Shown here piece after piece: positions 1 to 11,139 of a DNA stretch of 64,000 nucleotides. Made by a program: the position numbers and the translations under genes. Position 1 is the first letter of the stretch; every line of letters begins with the position of its first letter. A model generated the notes under the pieces. It had not been told where the DNA came from and did no database searches. It worked only from the letters and a program-made list of their open reading frames with translations. This DNA comes from Phaeosaccion multiseriatum (lineage: Eukaryota; Ochrophyta, other classes). The DNA lies in assembly GCA_965112735.1 (NCBI GenBank), contig OZ218961.1, forward strand, positions 2,790,001 through 2,854,000. The letters are read 5' to 3'.

Positions 1-350
1 CTACGGATGGACGGATGGCAGTAGATGGATGGATGAACGGATGGCAATGGACGGATGGATAGAGAGAGAGTTGAGGGTTGTGCTCAGGGTATCAAAGCTC
101 AGAGGCCGCAAGGAGAAGGGCATGCAGAAGTGGGCAAACGGATGGCACCAGATGGATGGATGAACGGATGGCAATGGATGGATGAAGAGAGGGCCAGAGA
201 GAGAGAGTTGGAAGAAGTGGGCCATCCCACCACCGGCAAACGGATGCTCGAGCAAGTGACGTGCAAGCAGCAAACGCAAGCACAAACGCAAGCAGCAGCA
301 GAAGGGAGGAGCCCTATATATATAGTGAGACCCGCGACCCATTGCGTTGA
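1..350. repeat. Degenerate GGATGG minisatellite in an SOD intron
   Basis: Imperfect GGATGGATGGACGGATGG and GAACGGATGGCAATGG units fill 1-60 and 140-185. They are followed by CAAACGCAAG repeats near 270-300. No further SOD exon can be recognised here, so this is read as intron sequence. Confidence 0.6.
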
Positions 351-1572
351 TGTGTCACTGGAAGTGATGGAAGTGATATACCTTGTTGCTGTTGGCCACG
401 TATGCGGCGTGATGCTTATCGTGGTGGAACTTCATGGTGGCAGCGTCAATGGCGGGCTCGAGCGCCTGTGACGGACAGGCATGCACACACACATACACAC
501 ACATACACACATAAAGAGAGAGAGCAAAGCACACACATATACACACACACGGGGAGGGTGCGGAGGGGAGGGGACGCTAAGATAACAACGGGGAGAGGAA
601 GGAAGAGAGGAGGGCAGGAAAGACATAAGAGTGGCTCTTCGTGGCGCCAAGAGAGTACTCACGTCGTATCCGTAGGGAAGGTCGGGTACGAAGTAGGGTC
701 CGTCAGCGTAAGCGGGGGCGGCAGTTGCCAGCACACCGCCGAAAGCAATGCCTGTCCCAAGTTCAATCAGAGAAGGGAGGACGGAGGGGGGGAGGGAGGG
801 AGATAGTAAGAGGTGGGACACCAGAGTTGAGTTTGTGGGCTGAAATGAGCGGACATGGACATGCCCTGAGAGGTTCCTTGACGGATATCGAATGCACGTA
901 CGCCAATCCCGCTGTACGACACTTGCCCTTCGATTCTCAACACCACCCCCCTTCAACATCAACAGACTACAAGGAGTGAATGCCTCTGCCTTCCGGCTTC
1001 TCTACACCCAGATCCAACAGCGCTGGACCAGTAGCAGCACATGTACTCACCAGAGGCGAGAACTCCGGCTCCGGCGGTGGTGAGGGCCTCCCTGCGAGAC
1101 ATGCCCTCGTTCTTGGTGCCCGTGGTCATCTTCATGGTCGTCGTGGCGACGGAGGGCATGAAGGCAAAGGCAGAAGCTGTGCAAGATGTGAGGAGTGCAG
1201 TAGCAGGCAGAAAGAAGAGGGGGGGGGGGGTTGCGATGAGCAGGCATGCGGCAACTAGAAAGGAGGAGAAGGCGAAGATGCGAAAAAGGAAGGACCAGCG
1301 GATCAAATGCTATGCAATGCGCAGAGAGACATCTCATGGCGCGATTGCTGACCTCAAGCATCTGCATCCTCTGCTCATTTCAGCGCTATCCCTCCCCCAC
1401 ACTGCCACGCTCTACTTATACGGGAAGGGAGAGAGCTGGAGGAGAGGGAAGGAAGATGAGTCAAATGTGTCAATTCGCTTTCCCCCGCTTTTCAGCAAAA
1501 CCCCGGAGAAGCAGGCAACAGGCACCTACCCGAGCTTCCCGCCAGAGCGAGGAGGATAGCGGACGTCTTCAT
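1..1572 (-). CDS. Thylakoid-lumen Fe/Mn superoxide dismutase, 3' partial
   Basis: This gene encodes an iron/manganese superoxide dismutase, which dismutates superoxide to H2O2 and O2. Four exons are visible: 1530-1572, 1051-1176, 663-751 and 382-465. All have GT-AG borders and compatible phases, and the gene runs off the left edge. The start at 1572 gives a signal peptide ([17 protein letters not shown]) followed by FAFMP, a textbook ASAFAP plastid junction. Next come a twin-arginine motif (SRREAL), a hydrophobic stretch and an APAYA cleavage site, so the mature enzyme should enter the thylakoid lumen by the Tat route. The mature N-terminus reads [17 protein letters not shown], then [18 protein letters not shown], the family's first metal-ligand helix with its His residues. 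The remaining ligands lie outside the window. Family assignment is firm; metal choice and lumen location are inferred. Confidence 0.88.
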
Positions 1573-1843
1573 GGTATATCTCTCTTGTGTTAAACAATCC
1601 TTCGTCTTCTCTCTTTCGTCTCCGGGAGCAAAGATACTGGTACCCAATTTATGTGCCTCCCCCCCCAAGTGCATTGACCATAAGTCAACGATACACTCAC
1701 CGCCGCATCAACTAGGGCAGAAGGGGCACCTTTCCTCCCCTGACTGACGACGAGGCCTGTCGGCGAGTAGAATAAGGTACTAATCCGTATGAAGATGGGG
1801 AAAATAAAGAAACGCGCGACGTAAGGTACCGGAAGCTTCCGGA
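1573..1843. promoter_or_regulatory. Head-to-head intergenic region, SOD/ArfGAP
   Basis: Only 271 bp separate the divergent start codons of the SOD (minus) and ArfGAP (plus) genes. The interval must hold both 5' UTRs and promoters. No consensus element was recognised in it. Confidence 0.45.
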
Positions 1844-3409
1844 ATGGCGGAGAAGGCCGAAGCAAGCAATGCAAAAACATCACCGGAAAGGCTCCAAGAG
1901 GAAGGGAGCGCTCCTGCGGAGGGAGAACCACTCTCGAGGAGCCAGCTTGCCCAGAAGGTGACAGGGTGTTCCCGCCAGAGAGTGACCACAGTAGTCTCTG
2001 TGGGGCCACAGGACCATCCATCATCCACCTGCGGAGGGAAGCCTCTTAGTTTCTCCCTCCACCTCTTTGCCCTCTTGGCGATCCACCCACGTGGCTCTCG
2101 TCATGTCTCTCCTCAGATTCGCGAACTGGAGACAAGACTGCAGGAGAAGGATGACGAGATGCGCGTGTACCAAAGCTTCTACAGGTAACCGTAGAAAGAG
2201 GGGGGGAGGGAGGGGAGATGGAGAGGTGAGGCGAATATTCGATGTTGTGCGCACTTCGATAGGAGAGAAGTCCTTTATTGTTTTGTGTTTGCTCCCTGTC
2301 TCCTTGTCCCTTTCCCGTCATTTGCCCGTGCCCCTCCCCTCTCTCTGCTCTCTGTATGTGCCAGGAAGTACAAGGCTCGAATCGATGTGATGCTGGCCCG
2401 AAAAGGTGCACAAGGGAGTGCTGTTTTTGACCTGGGCGAAGATGCTGATGAGGAGGACGACGACGACGAGGAGGAAGAGGAAGAGGAGGGGGGGGGGGGG
2501 GGGGGCAATGATGGTGATGAGGAGGGAGAGCATGGGAGTCGCTGCGCCTTCGAGCCTTGGAGCAAGACGCTGGGCAGGAACACCTCGCTCGAGTACACAA
2601 GAGACTCTCCAATGTTCCGCCAACGGGTAGGTGGGTGGGTCGGTGGGTGGGTAGGTGCGTGCGTGGGTGCGTGGGTGCGTGGGTGGATGCATGGGTGGGT
2701 GGGTGGGTGGGTGGGTGTGCAGGTATTGACCCCACGTCGGTGTCTGAACTTGAATTGCCCCCTTTGTACCTCGTCGATCCGGGTTTGCAGCTGGGCCTCT
2801 TCGTCCATACCCTCGAGCCCCTAAAGGCCTATGTCGACAATCTCACTCGCATGACCCGCGAGTACTGCCAAGCTGGGCAGGCCCTCCGATCGCTTGGGGT
2901 GGCCCTCGCCGAGGAGTTGTGCTCGAGAAAGGCCTCGAGGATGCTCTTCACGTCCTCCAATCAGGAGATGGGAGATTTGGCAGAGAACCTTGCGGCCTTC
3001 AGCGGGCTTTTTAAGCAGGTGGGTGGGTGCGTGGCTGGGTGCGTGGGTAGGTGCCAGCCACATTTCCCGCTCTCTTTCTTCCTCGCTCTCTTCCTTACCC
3101 TCAGTCTCTTTCCCTTTCGCTCTCTCTCTCTCTCCCTCTCTCATCTCTGTATCCCGCTCCAATGGTAAACTCACAGGTGCAGGAGCTGTTGGGCATTCTC
3201 ATGTACAGTCTGGAGGGAGGGCTCGCAGCGCCCTTGGAGGACTTCTCCTCCACCTTCAAAGACGTCGCCAGCCTGTTCAAGGTGAGTATTGAGTATTCAT
3301 AATATTACAGAAGTATGCACAAAGTTGTGCTACACCCCCGCGCACCTCCTCTTGGAAATGCCTCTCGCGCACTCGCGCTGCGTGCTTACACTCCGTCTGT
3401 GTATATTGG

Positions 3410-3452
<43 letters not shown>

Positions 3453-6400
3453 CATGTGTACGTGTGTGCGTGTGTGTATATGTGTGTCATCACAGGACTT
3501 GGTGAAGAAGGGTGCGGTCTTCGAAACCGCCCTGGGAAAGTGCCTCGAGGCCAAGGAGCTGCCCACGGAAGGTCTGTGCAGCGGAAACTGTCCATCAAAC
3601 TGAAACTGGACCTGGGAGGGAGGATAGGGCAAGAAACACTTGGTCCCAAGGAGGCGGCGGTTGCTTTGCCTCCTCTCGAGCGCCGCTGCGTCTCTAACCC
3701 GTCCCCTTCCCTCCTCGACCCCCCCCCCCCCCCATGGTGTGAGAGCAGGCAAGCGCTTCGAGCGGGTGATGGCAGCCCGCGGCGACTTTGAGCTGTTTCG
3801 CTTCGACGTTGTCAAGTATATCAATCAGGTGAGTGAGAGGCAAGTCTGTTGATAGCTGTGAGAAACCTACCAGCTTAGTTACCTATACCCACCTGTTTAC
3901 CTACGTCTAACTACCGACCTACCTACCCACCTACCCACCTACTTGCCTACCTGCCTACCTACCGACCTACCGACCTACCTACCTACCTACCCACCCACCC
4001 ACCTACCCACCTACTTGCCTACCTACCTACCTGCCTACCTATCTACCTACCTACCCACCCACCCACCTACCTGCCTATTCTCCTACCTACCTACGTACAT
4101 TCACAGCTCGACACGCGAAAGCAGCGCCTCTTTGAAAGGGGCGTGAACAACGCCTATTACGCCTTCTTTGCCTTCTTCCACGGAGGGCTGGACTCCCTCC
4201 TGGCCAGGGAGAGGATCATGCGCAAGAGGTGAGGGGTGTCAGGACAGGAGGGTGAGGAGTGTCAGGACAGGAGGGCGAGGGGTGTCAGGACAGGAGGGTG
4301 AGGGGTGTCAGGACAGAGGGGTGATGGGTGTCAGGGGTGTCAGGACAGGAGGGTAGGGGGGGTCAGGATAGAGGGGTGAGGGGTGTCAGGACAGGAGGTT
4401 GGGGGGTGTCAGGACAGAGGGGTGAGGGGTGTAAGGACAGGAGGATGAGGGTGTCAGGACAGGGGGGGTGGTGTCGTGGGGTATGGTCTGGTGGGGTTTC
4501 GTGGTATGGCGCGATCGGATGCGGTGTGGTGTGGTGCGAAACGAACACGCTCCCTCAACCGCCCCAACACTCATCTCAATCACTTCTTCTTCCTTTCTTC
4601 CTTTCCTCCCTTTCCTCCCTTCCCTCCGTCCCCTCCCCACCCTTCACTCCCCACCCTTCCCTCCCTTCCCCTCCCTCCCCTCCTTCCCGTCCCCTCCCCC
4701 CCTCCCTCCCTCCCACCCTCCTACGTACCTGTAGACAAGCGAGGCTGGACAAGATCGCTCTGGAGTACCAACAAGACGACGTCATTTGGAGGGGTGTCCG
4801 CTCCCGGGTGGAGGCAGAGCTGCAAGGAGCCTTGCCGCCCCCCGGGGCTCCAGTGGGGGCTTTGGCTCCGATATCAATGTGGGCAGCGACTCCTCCCTAT
4901 GTAGGGCAGATCACCACAGAGGTCTTGTCTAGAGACAGCCAGGCCGCCAGGTAGGTCAGGTTAGGTTGGAGAGAGAGGGAGAGGGAGAGCGAGAGAGAGA
5001 GAGAGAGAGAGAGGGCGCAAGAGACCGAGCGAGCGAGCGAGAGAGAGAACGAGTGGGAGAGAGAGAGAGAGGCAGGTGTCCGTCCCTTCGCTCCTGTAGC
5101 ACCCGGCGAACTGCAACTGTACCTTCTCCTGCCCATCGTCGCATCTCCTCTCCTTTTTTCTCCTCTCCTCTCCTCTTCTGTTCTCTCTTCTCCCGTGTCT
5201 TAACATGTTCTTCAAACCCAACCAAACCAACACAGGCCTGTCATCTTCTCCCAAACCTCTAAACTCCTCCTACCCCGTCTGTACCTCTCACTCTCCTACC
5301 GACCGCCTGCTGTACCACCAACTGCCCCCCTTCCGAGCAGCCACACAGACCTCGAGCACGCCCGTGATGGAGCCGTGTTGAAGCAAGGCTATCTCTATCG
5401 CCGTTACATCTTCCGCAAAGAGCGCAAGTGGCATCGCTTGCACCAGGGGAAGCTCTACACAATGGAGGAGGTGCCTCTCTCGGGGGCAGTGGCCCGAGCA
5501 GACCCCTTGCTCGCCGAGGTGGGGCCGAAGGTGAGGCTGAGAGTGAGCATGAGGGTCACCTCCTTGCGGTCTGCTCTGTGCCCTCCTCACTCCTCCTCCT
5601 CACTCCTCCTCCTCACTCCTCCTCCTCCACCACCACCTCCTCCTCCTCCTCCTCCCCCCCCTCCTCCTCCGCCTCCTCCTCACTCCTCCTCCCCCTCCCC
5701 TCCTCCTCCCCCGGCTCCTCACTCTCAGCTGGTGCTGGATCTAGCCACTGACTATGCCACAGTCAATGTCAAGCCTCCTGGGGCGTGTCCCTTTTGCTTC
5801 ATTGTGGTGAAGGAGGACGGTTACAGAATTGAGCTGCAGGCAGAGAACGAAGATGACATGCTTCAGTGGATCAGCGCCATAAGGAGGTGTGTGTATGGTG
5901 TTTTCTTGCTTGCTCACTCACTCACTTGCTTACATTCACACACTCATCACTTACTCCCACACTCTTAAAGTGAAACTGAAACTGAAAGTGTCGGCAACTG
6001 CCATCCTCTCAGGTGCCGGAGAGCTATCCAAGTGTCTCCACCTCCAGGCCTACTCAAGGAGAGCGGCGGCCTTGACTCAAGCAGTAGAGAGCGAGAGGAC
6101 GAAGACGCTCAAAACCTCCTCCAGGTAGGGTAGGGTAAGGTTAGGTAGGCTAAGGTAGGGTAAGGTAGGGTAGGGTAGGGTAAGGTTAGGTAGGGTAAGG
6201 TAGGGTAGGGTAGGGTAGGGAAAGGTTAGGTAGGGTAGGGTAGGGTAGGGTAGGGTAGGGTAAGGTTAGGTAGTGTAAGGTAGGGTAGGGTAGGGTAGAG
6301 CAGGGTAGGGTAAGGTTAGGGTAGGGTAGTGTAGGGTAGGGTAAGGTAGGGTAGGGTAAGGTAGGGTATGAAAGGATAGGGAAGGGTGGGTAGGGTAGGG

Positions 6401-8970
6401 TAGGGTAGGGTAGGGTAGGATGGGGTAGGGTTTGAGTAGCGTAGGGGAGGGGAAAGTAGAAGTCACGAGCCATCCCACCCACCCCCTTCCAACCCCTCCC
6501 CACCCCACCCGCGCCCTCTCCTCCTCTCCAATCCCCTACCAGACGTTTGTGGAACGGAACCTCTCCTGCGGCGAATGTGGTGACTCCAGCGCCCCTCCTC
6601 TTTGGCTGTCCGTCACTCTGGGCATGACGCTCTGCCCCTGCTGCGCCGACCTCCACGCCAAGCTCGGTAACAAGATCAGCACGTTGCGCAGCATCAACCT
6701 AGACAGGTGGAGCGTCTTTGTCGTGCAGGTGAGTGTATGTTCGTGTGTGTGGGTGGGTGCGTGTGTGCGTATGTGTGTGTGTGTGTGTGCGTGTGTATTT
6801 GTGTGTGTGCGTGTGCGTGTATGTTTGTGTGTGTATATGTGCGTGTGCGTGTGCGTGTGCGTGTGTGTATATGTGCGTGTGTGTGCTCGTGTTTGTGTGT
6901 GTACATGCGTGTGTCTATATCCTATACCCTATACCCTTAAACCCTCTTCCCTCTCTACCCTCTCTGCCCTCTCTCCCCCCTCTCTCCCTCCTCAGTCCAT
7001 CCTGATGTACATGGGCAATGCCCGAGCGGCCAGGGTGTGGGAGGCTAATGTCTCGGAGGGGTGGCACAAGCCTCACTCGAATTCTCCCCTGTCGGAGAAG
7101 GAGCAATGGTACGTTCACCAGTGAGGGAGACAGAGAGCAAGGGAGAGCGAGGGACAGAGGGAGAGAGCGAGAGAGAGAGAGAGAGAGAGCGGGAGAGGTT
7201 CACAGCTGCCCACAGTCTCTGACGTTGAGGCAAGGCACGGCACGCGTCACTCTACACATCATCCCACTGCCCACGCGACTCCGCCCTTATTTTATTATGT
7301 CTCGCTCACATATGCACACGCATATATATACACATACGCGCACACACGCACACACATACACACACGCGCATACACGCACATACGCACACACTCGCACACA
7401 CACACGCACACACACAAACGTACACACACATACACACGCAGGGTTCTGGCCAAGTATCGCTGGTTTGGTTTTGTGGAGGAGGACAAGTCAGAGGGAGATA
7501 AGGTGAGAGGGTGGGGGGTGGACAGAAGGGAACATCTCTTTCGTCTTTTCCCTTTTCGGGGGGTCCCTTCTCTCTCTCTGTCCTCTCTCCTCTCTCTGTC
7601 CTCTCTCCATCTTCTCTTCTCTTCTCTCTCTCTCTCTCCGTCTCTCATCTCCTCTTACCCTAGCCTCTGCTTCTTAACCGAATCTCAGATTTCCCGCCAG
7701 CTCGCTGAGGCAGCAGCAGAGAACGACGTATCACGGGTAAGTGAAATGCATGGGTTGGTTGTACGCTCATTTCAGTCACAAGACGCTCCTTCTTCTAGTC
7801 CTTTGTGCTATACCCTTTGCTTGACTCTTCTGTCTGACTCTTCTGTTGGCCCTCCTGTTAGCCGCTCTCTTCTCGCTCTCATCTCCCTCTGTCCGTCTCT
7901 TACTCTTCCCCTTTCCTCTTTCGTCTCTCTCTCCCCCCCTCTCTCTCTTCTCTGTGTGTGTGTGTCTCTCAATGTATCTTTCTCTCTTTCTCTCTTCCCC
8001 GAGAAGGTGATGTGGTGCCTGGCGCACAAGGGAGACGTCAAGTGGAGGCACCCAGGGGTGAGGCAGAGCTCCTTGACATTGGCGTACGACACTATTCACC
8101 CTTTGGTCTTTGACTACGATACTATTCATTGACACACGATACTATTCATCCCCAAGCCCTCAATTTTTCCATATCGTAGGCTTACATGTCTCTCTCTCTC
8201 CCTTTCTCTCTCTCTCTGTTCCACCCCCTCCCTCCCTCCCTCCCCTCCTCCCCCCCCCTTTCCACCCTGCAGCGAGGTGGTCGCACTGCTCTTCACCTTG
8301 CAGCCCTCTCCTCTCATTTGGAGTGTTGTGTGATGCTGCTGCTCCATGGAGCAGACATGCACCAGCTCGACGGCAGTGACGGTGACACCGATGGCGACGA
8401 CGATGGTGATGATGATGACAACACGCACAGCAAGGACCACAGTGATGGTGACGACGACGGAGGGAAGAAGAGGAAGGAGAAGAGGAAGAGGATGTCTTCG
8501 CTGGACCAGGTCAGACGAAAGCAGCAGCAGTAGCAGCAGGAGGAGGAGGAGAAGGAGGAGGTGGAGGGGGAGGAGGAGAATGAAAATCATTCACTCACTC
8601 GCTCACTCACCCCTCCGCCGCCAGCAAGCAACCCCTTCCTGACTGCCTCCCTCCCCTCGCCCTGTTTGTTCGCCGTGTGCTGAGGAGTGGAGCTCTCCCT
8701 GCTGCCCTCATTTTTTACCCTCCCTGCTGTGCTGTCTTGTGCTGTGCCGTGCTTTGTCGTGTCTTCTTCACCTTCCTGCGGAATGCCTTTGTGTTCTCTC
8801 TCTCTTCTGTGTCCTCTCAATGCTGTGTGGTGTGTTCTTCTTTCGTCTGCTTTTTTTTTCCTCTTTTCATGCGTTTTCTGTCCTCTCTTTGCGGGCAGGT
8901 TCTCTCCACCGATCCAGCGAGCGAGCTGAGTCGTATGTTTATCGAGAAGCAGTTAGGCGAGCTGTGGTGA
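1844..8970 (+). CDS. BAR-PH-ArfGAP-ankyrin protein (ACAP/ASAP-like), catalytic Arg absent
   Basis: Predicted Arf GTPase-activating-type protein of about 891 residues acting at membranes. Nineteen exons join in phase: 1844-1957, 2117-2184, 2365-2630, 2723-3018, 3177-3281, 3496-3571, 3749-3828, 4107-4228, 4735-4950, 5236-5530, 5729-5886, 6013-6124, 6543-6728, 6996-7108, 7442-7502, 7689-7736, 8007-8057, 8273-8509 and 8899-8970. The order is a coiled, acidic N-terminus, a helical BAR-like region (about 2720-4950), a PH domain (KQGYLYRRY to WISAIRR, 5370-5886), an ArfGAP zinc finger (CGEC then CPCC, 6543-6728), a linker ([15 protein letters not shown]), and ankyrin sequence with one clear repeat ([14 protein letters not shown]). 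The donor of exon 3 lies inside a GGGT array; 2630 was chosen because only that phase joins to exon 4. The finger spacing is 18 rather than the usual 16 residues, and the Arg finger of the CxxIHR motif is Ala. GAP activity is therefore doubtful. Confidence 0.85.
2631..2722 (+). repeat. (GGGT/GGTA)n array starting at a 5' splice site
   Basis: The whole ArfGAP intron 3 is built of GTGGGT, GTAGGT and GTGCGT units, each resembling a splice donor. Donor choice is ambiguous here and was set by reading phase. Confidence 0.7.
3829..4106 (+). repeat. (CTAC)n tetranucleotide array in ArfGAP intron
   Basis: About 190 bp of CTAC/CCTACC units (3890-4090) lie just upstream of the acceptor TTCACAG. The intron's donor is GTGAGT. 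Confidence 0.7.
4229..4470 (+). repeat. Minisatellite of about 20 bp in ArfGAP intron
   Basis: Roughly ten imperfect copies of GAGGGGTGTCAGGACAGGA begin directly at the donor of exon 8 (GTGAGGGGTGTCAGGAC). The first unit therefore contains the splice site. Confidence 0.75.
6125..6440 (+). repeat. (TAGGG)n pentamer array in ArfGAP intron
   Basis: About 300 bp of TAGGG units with TAAGGT variants start exactly at the donor of exon 12 (CAG, then GTAGGGTAGGG). They are telomere-like in composition, but the period is 5 rather than the usual 6 or 7. Confidence 0.8.
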
Positions 8971-9355
8971 TACAGCAGCAGCTGGCGACACAAACAGCAG
9001 ATAGTGACACAGCAGCTAGTGATGAAGCTCTGGTGATACAGCAGCAGGAGCTGGCGACACACGCAGCAGATGGTGACACAGCAGCAGCTAGTCATGACAG
9101 AAGCAGTTTGGCGAGCTCTGGTGATACAGCAGCAGCTGGCGACACACGCAACAGATGGTGACACAGCAGCACCTAGTGATGACAGAAGCAGTTGGGCGAG
9201 CTCTGGTGAGCACAGGCGGATAGAGACTGTGAAGCTGTGGAGCTGTGAGAGAGGGGATCGGTAGGTGGGACAAATGCAAGCAAAGCACGGCAGCAGCGGC
9301 ACCAGCGGCTGCACCAGGACCCGCACCGCCCCGACCAGCAGCAGTAGTTGGCGAT

Positions 9356-9387
<32 letters not shown>

Positions 9388-9440
9388 GTCAGCGGTTCAG
9401 CAGTTGGTGATACAGCAGCACGCCCACACTCTGCTTTGTG
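8955..9440 (+). repeat. Minisatellite derived from the ArfGAP stop-codon region
   Basis: The last codons and stop of the ArfGAP gene (GAAGCAGTTAGGCGAGCTGT then GGTGATACAGCAGCAG) are repeated downstream near 9010-9060, 9090-9140 and 9175-9210. CAG-rich derivatives continue to 9430. The copies carry no reading frame of their own, so this is a 3' flank duplication. Confidence 0.75.
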
Positions 9441-9940
9441 GACTCGTGTACATCCATCGCGCGAATCGCAGTCGTCCATACAAGGCGGGCGAGTCCTCTC
9501 ACTGACGGGCCTTATCAATGGTGTCATCATCTCATCATACCGCCATTACGTACCTAGTACGTATCTATTACGTACGTAGTCACCGGGAGGACCACCGTCC
9601 AACATCAATCACAAAGGGCCCCTCGGTATCCAGACCCGGAAACAGAAGTGGAGGGGGTGCGGTGCCATGCACGGCGGCTCAGGGGCAGCAGAAACGGCGC
9701 GGACAAAGGCGGGCATACGGCGCAATGACTCACTTTAGGCAGCCTTCCGTTCTTCGCTCATTGACTCGCCCCCTCCCCCCCACCCCCCCAATTGCCCGCG
9801 AAGAGATTGATGTTGCTGATGTTGTTGATAAATAGCGCAGCACTTTCAGCAACAGGCAAGGGTCGTGTAGCAAGGGTGATGGGGTGTGGTGCCTCTGGCT
9901 GACTGGCTGGGCGAGAGGTAGAGAGCTCGAGAGGGACGGC

Positions 9941-10000
<60 letters not shown>

Positions 10001-10171
10001 TGACCATGAAGCATGTCTTCAGCAGTCATGGTCGAAGGCCAGGTATTGTCTCTTTGTCTCTTTCCTATCGTACGGGGTGGATTGGATTGCTTCCAAACCA
10101 CCCCTCCGAGGGGCTTTTGTCATTGACATACGAGCCATGCGTTACGACAGTACGGTGTTTGTCACCTCCTC

Positions 10172-10212
<41 letters not shown>

Positions 10213-10261
10213 AGCGTGACGGAGAGAGACGTGAGCGAGATGGGAAGGGACACACACACAT

Positions 10262-10296
<35 letters not shown>

Positions 10297-10663
10297 CCCC
10301 ACACCCTGCACTCACTGTGCGTCTGTCCGAGAGGAGCGCTCTTGATATGTCGATGGTGTATAGTTATAGTTTATCGGTTATAAAACGCTATGGCGCTCTC
10401 GTTGCTAGATATACGTAGTTAAAGTTGCGTCATACATACATGCCCGTCTCTGTCTCTGCCCTCTCCCCCTCTACGGCGCAGACACACGGAGAGTTAAAAC
10501 CTAAAAACCGCCCGCCCACCCACCCACCCACCCACCCACCCATTGCCATCCATTCCCACCAGCACCACTATCTTCCCGCCCGAAAGCCTTGCGGAGAGAA
10601 GTGTGTCCTCCTCCTCCTCCTCCTCCTCCTCCTCCTCCTCCTCCTCCTCCTCCTCCTCCTCCT
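9441..10663. other. Intergenic, convergent ArfGAP/UROD; simple repeats only
   Basis: No gene is recognised. The stretch holds (GA)n at 9941-9992, 10163-10210 and 10273-10295, a (CCCA)n run near 10510-10540 and (TCC)n at 10594-10663. Confidence 0.6.
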
Positions 10664-10730
10664 CGGGTCTAACAATCTAATACTTGGAAGGTCTTGGCCA
10701 TGCCTTCCGAGAACTGCGCCTTCTCCTTCC
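10664..10730 (-). pseudogene. Partial duplicate of the UROD C-terminal exon
   Basis: On the minus strand this piece reads EKAQFSEGMAKTFQVLD, a degenerate copy of the true UROD end [15 protein letters not shown] encoded at 10790-10850. The flanking TCTAACAATCTAA sequence is copied as well. It lies just downstream of the real stop codon and is not needed for a complete enzyme, so it is read as a tandem duplication remnant. Confidence 0.6.
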
Positions 10731-10789
10731 TCCTTCTACCACGTATCCACCAACCCCACGCCCCCACACTCCTCTCCGTCTCTAACAAT

Positions 10790-11099
10790 CTAAAACTTGA
10801 AGTTCTTGACCGTGTCCACAAAGAACTGCGCCTTCTCCTCCGAGGTTCCCGCGTCAATGCCATGACCGAGGTTCATGACGTGCTTCTTGCCCCCCGTGGC
10901 CTTCAAGATCTCTTCGGTGCGTTCCTTAATCACCTCGTCAGGGGCGAAGAGGAGGGCGGGATCGAGATTGCCCTGAATGCCAATGTCGTCACCTGAAGGC
11001 ATGGGGGAGGGGGGAGGAGGGGGGGGGGCAACGCGAATATGAGGAGGAGGGAGAGCATTTAACAACAACAACAACAACTGCAACAACGACAACAACAAT

Positions 11100-11139
<40 letters not shown>

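Noticed and set aside
6186-6656. Frame rich in Leu-Pro-Tyr-Pro-Thr opposite the ArfGAP gene
   Set aside because: Translation of the (TAGGG)n array; the antisense of the true ArfGAP exon is also included.
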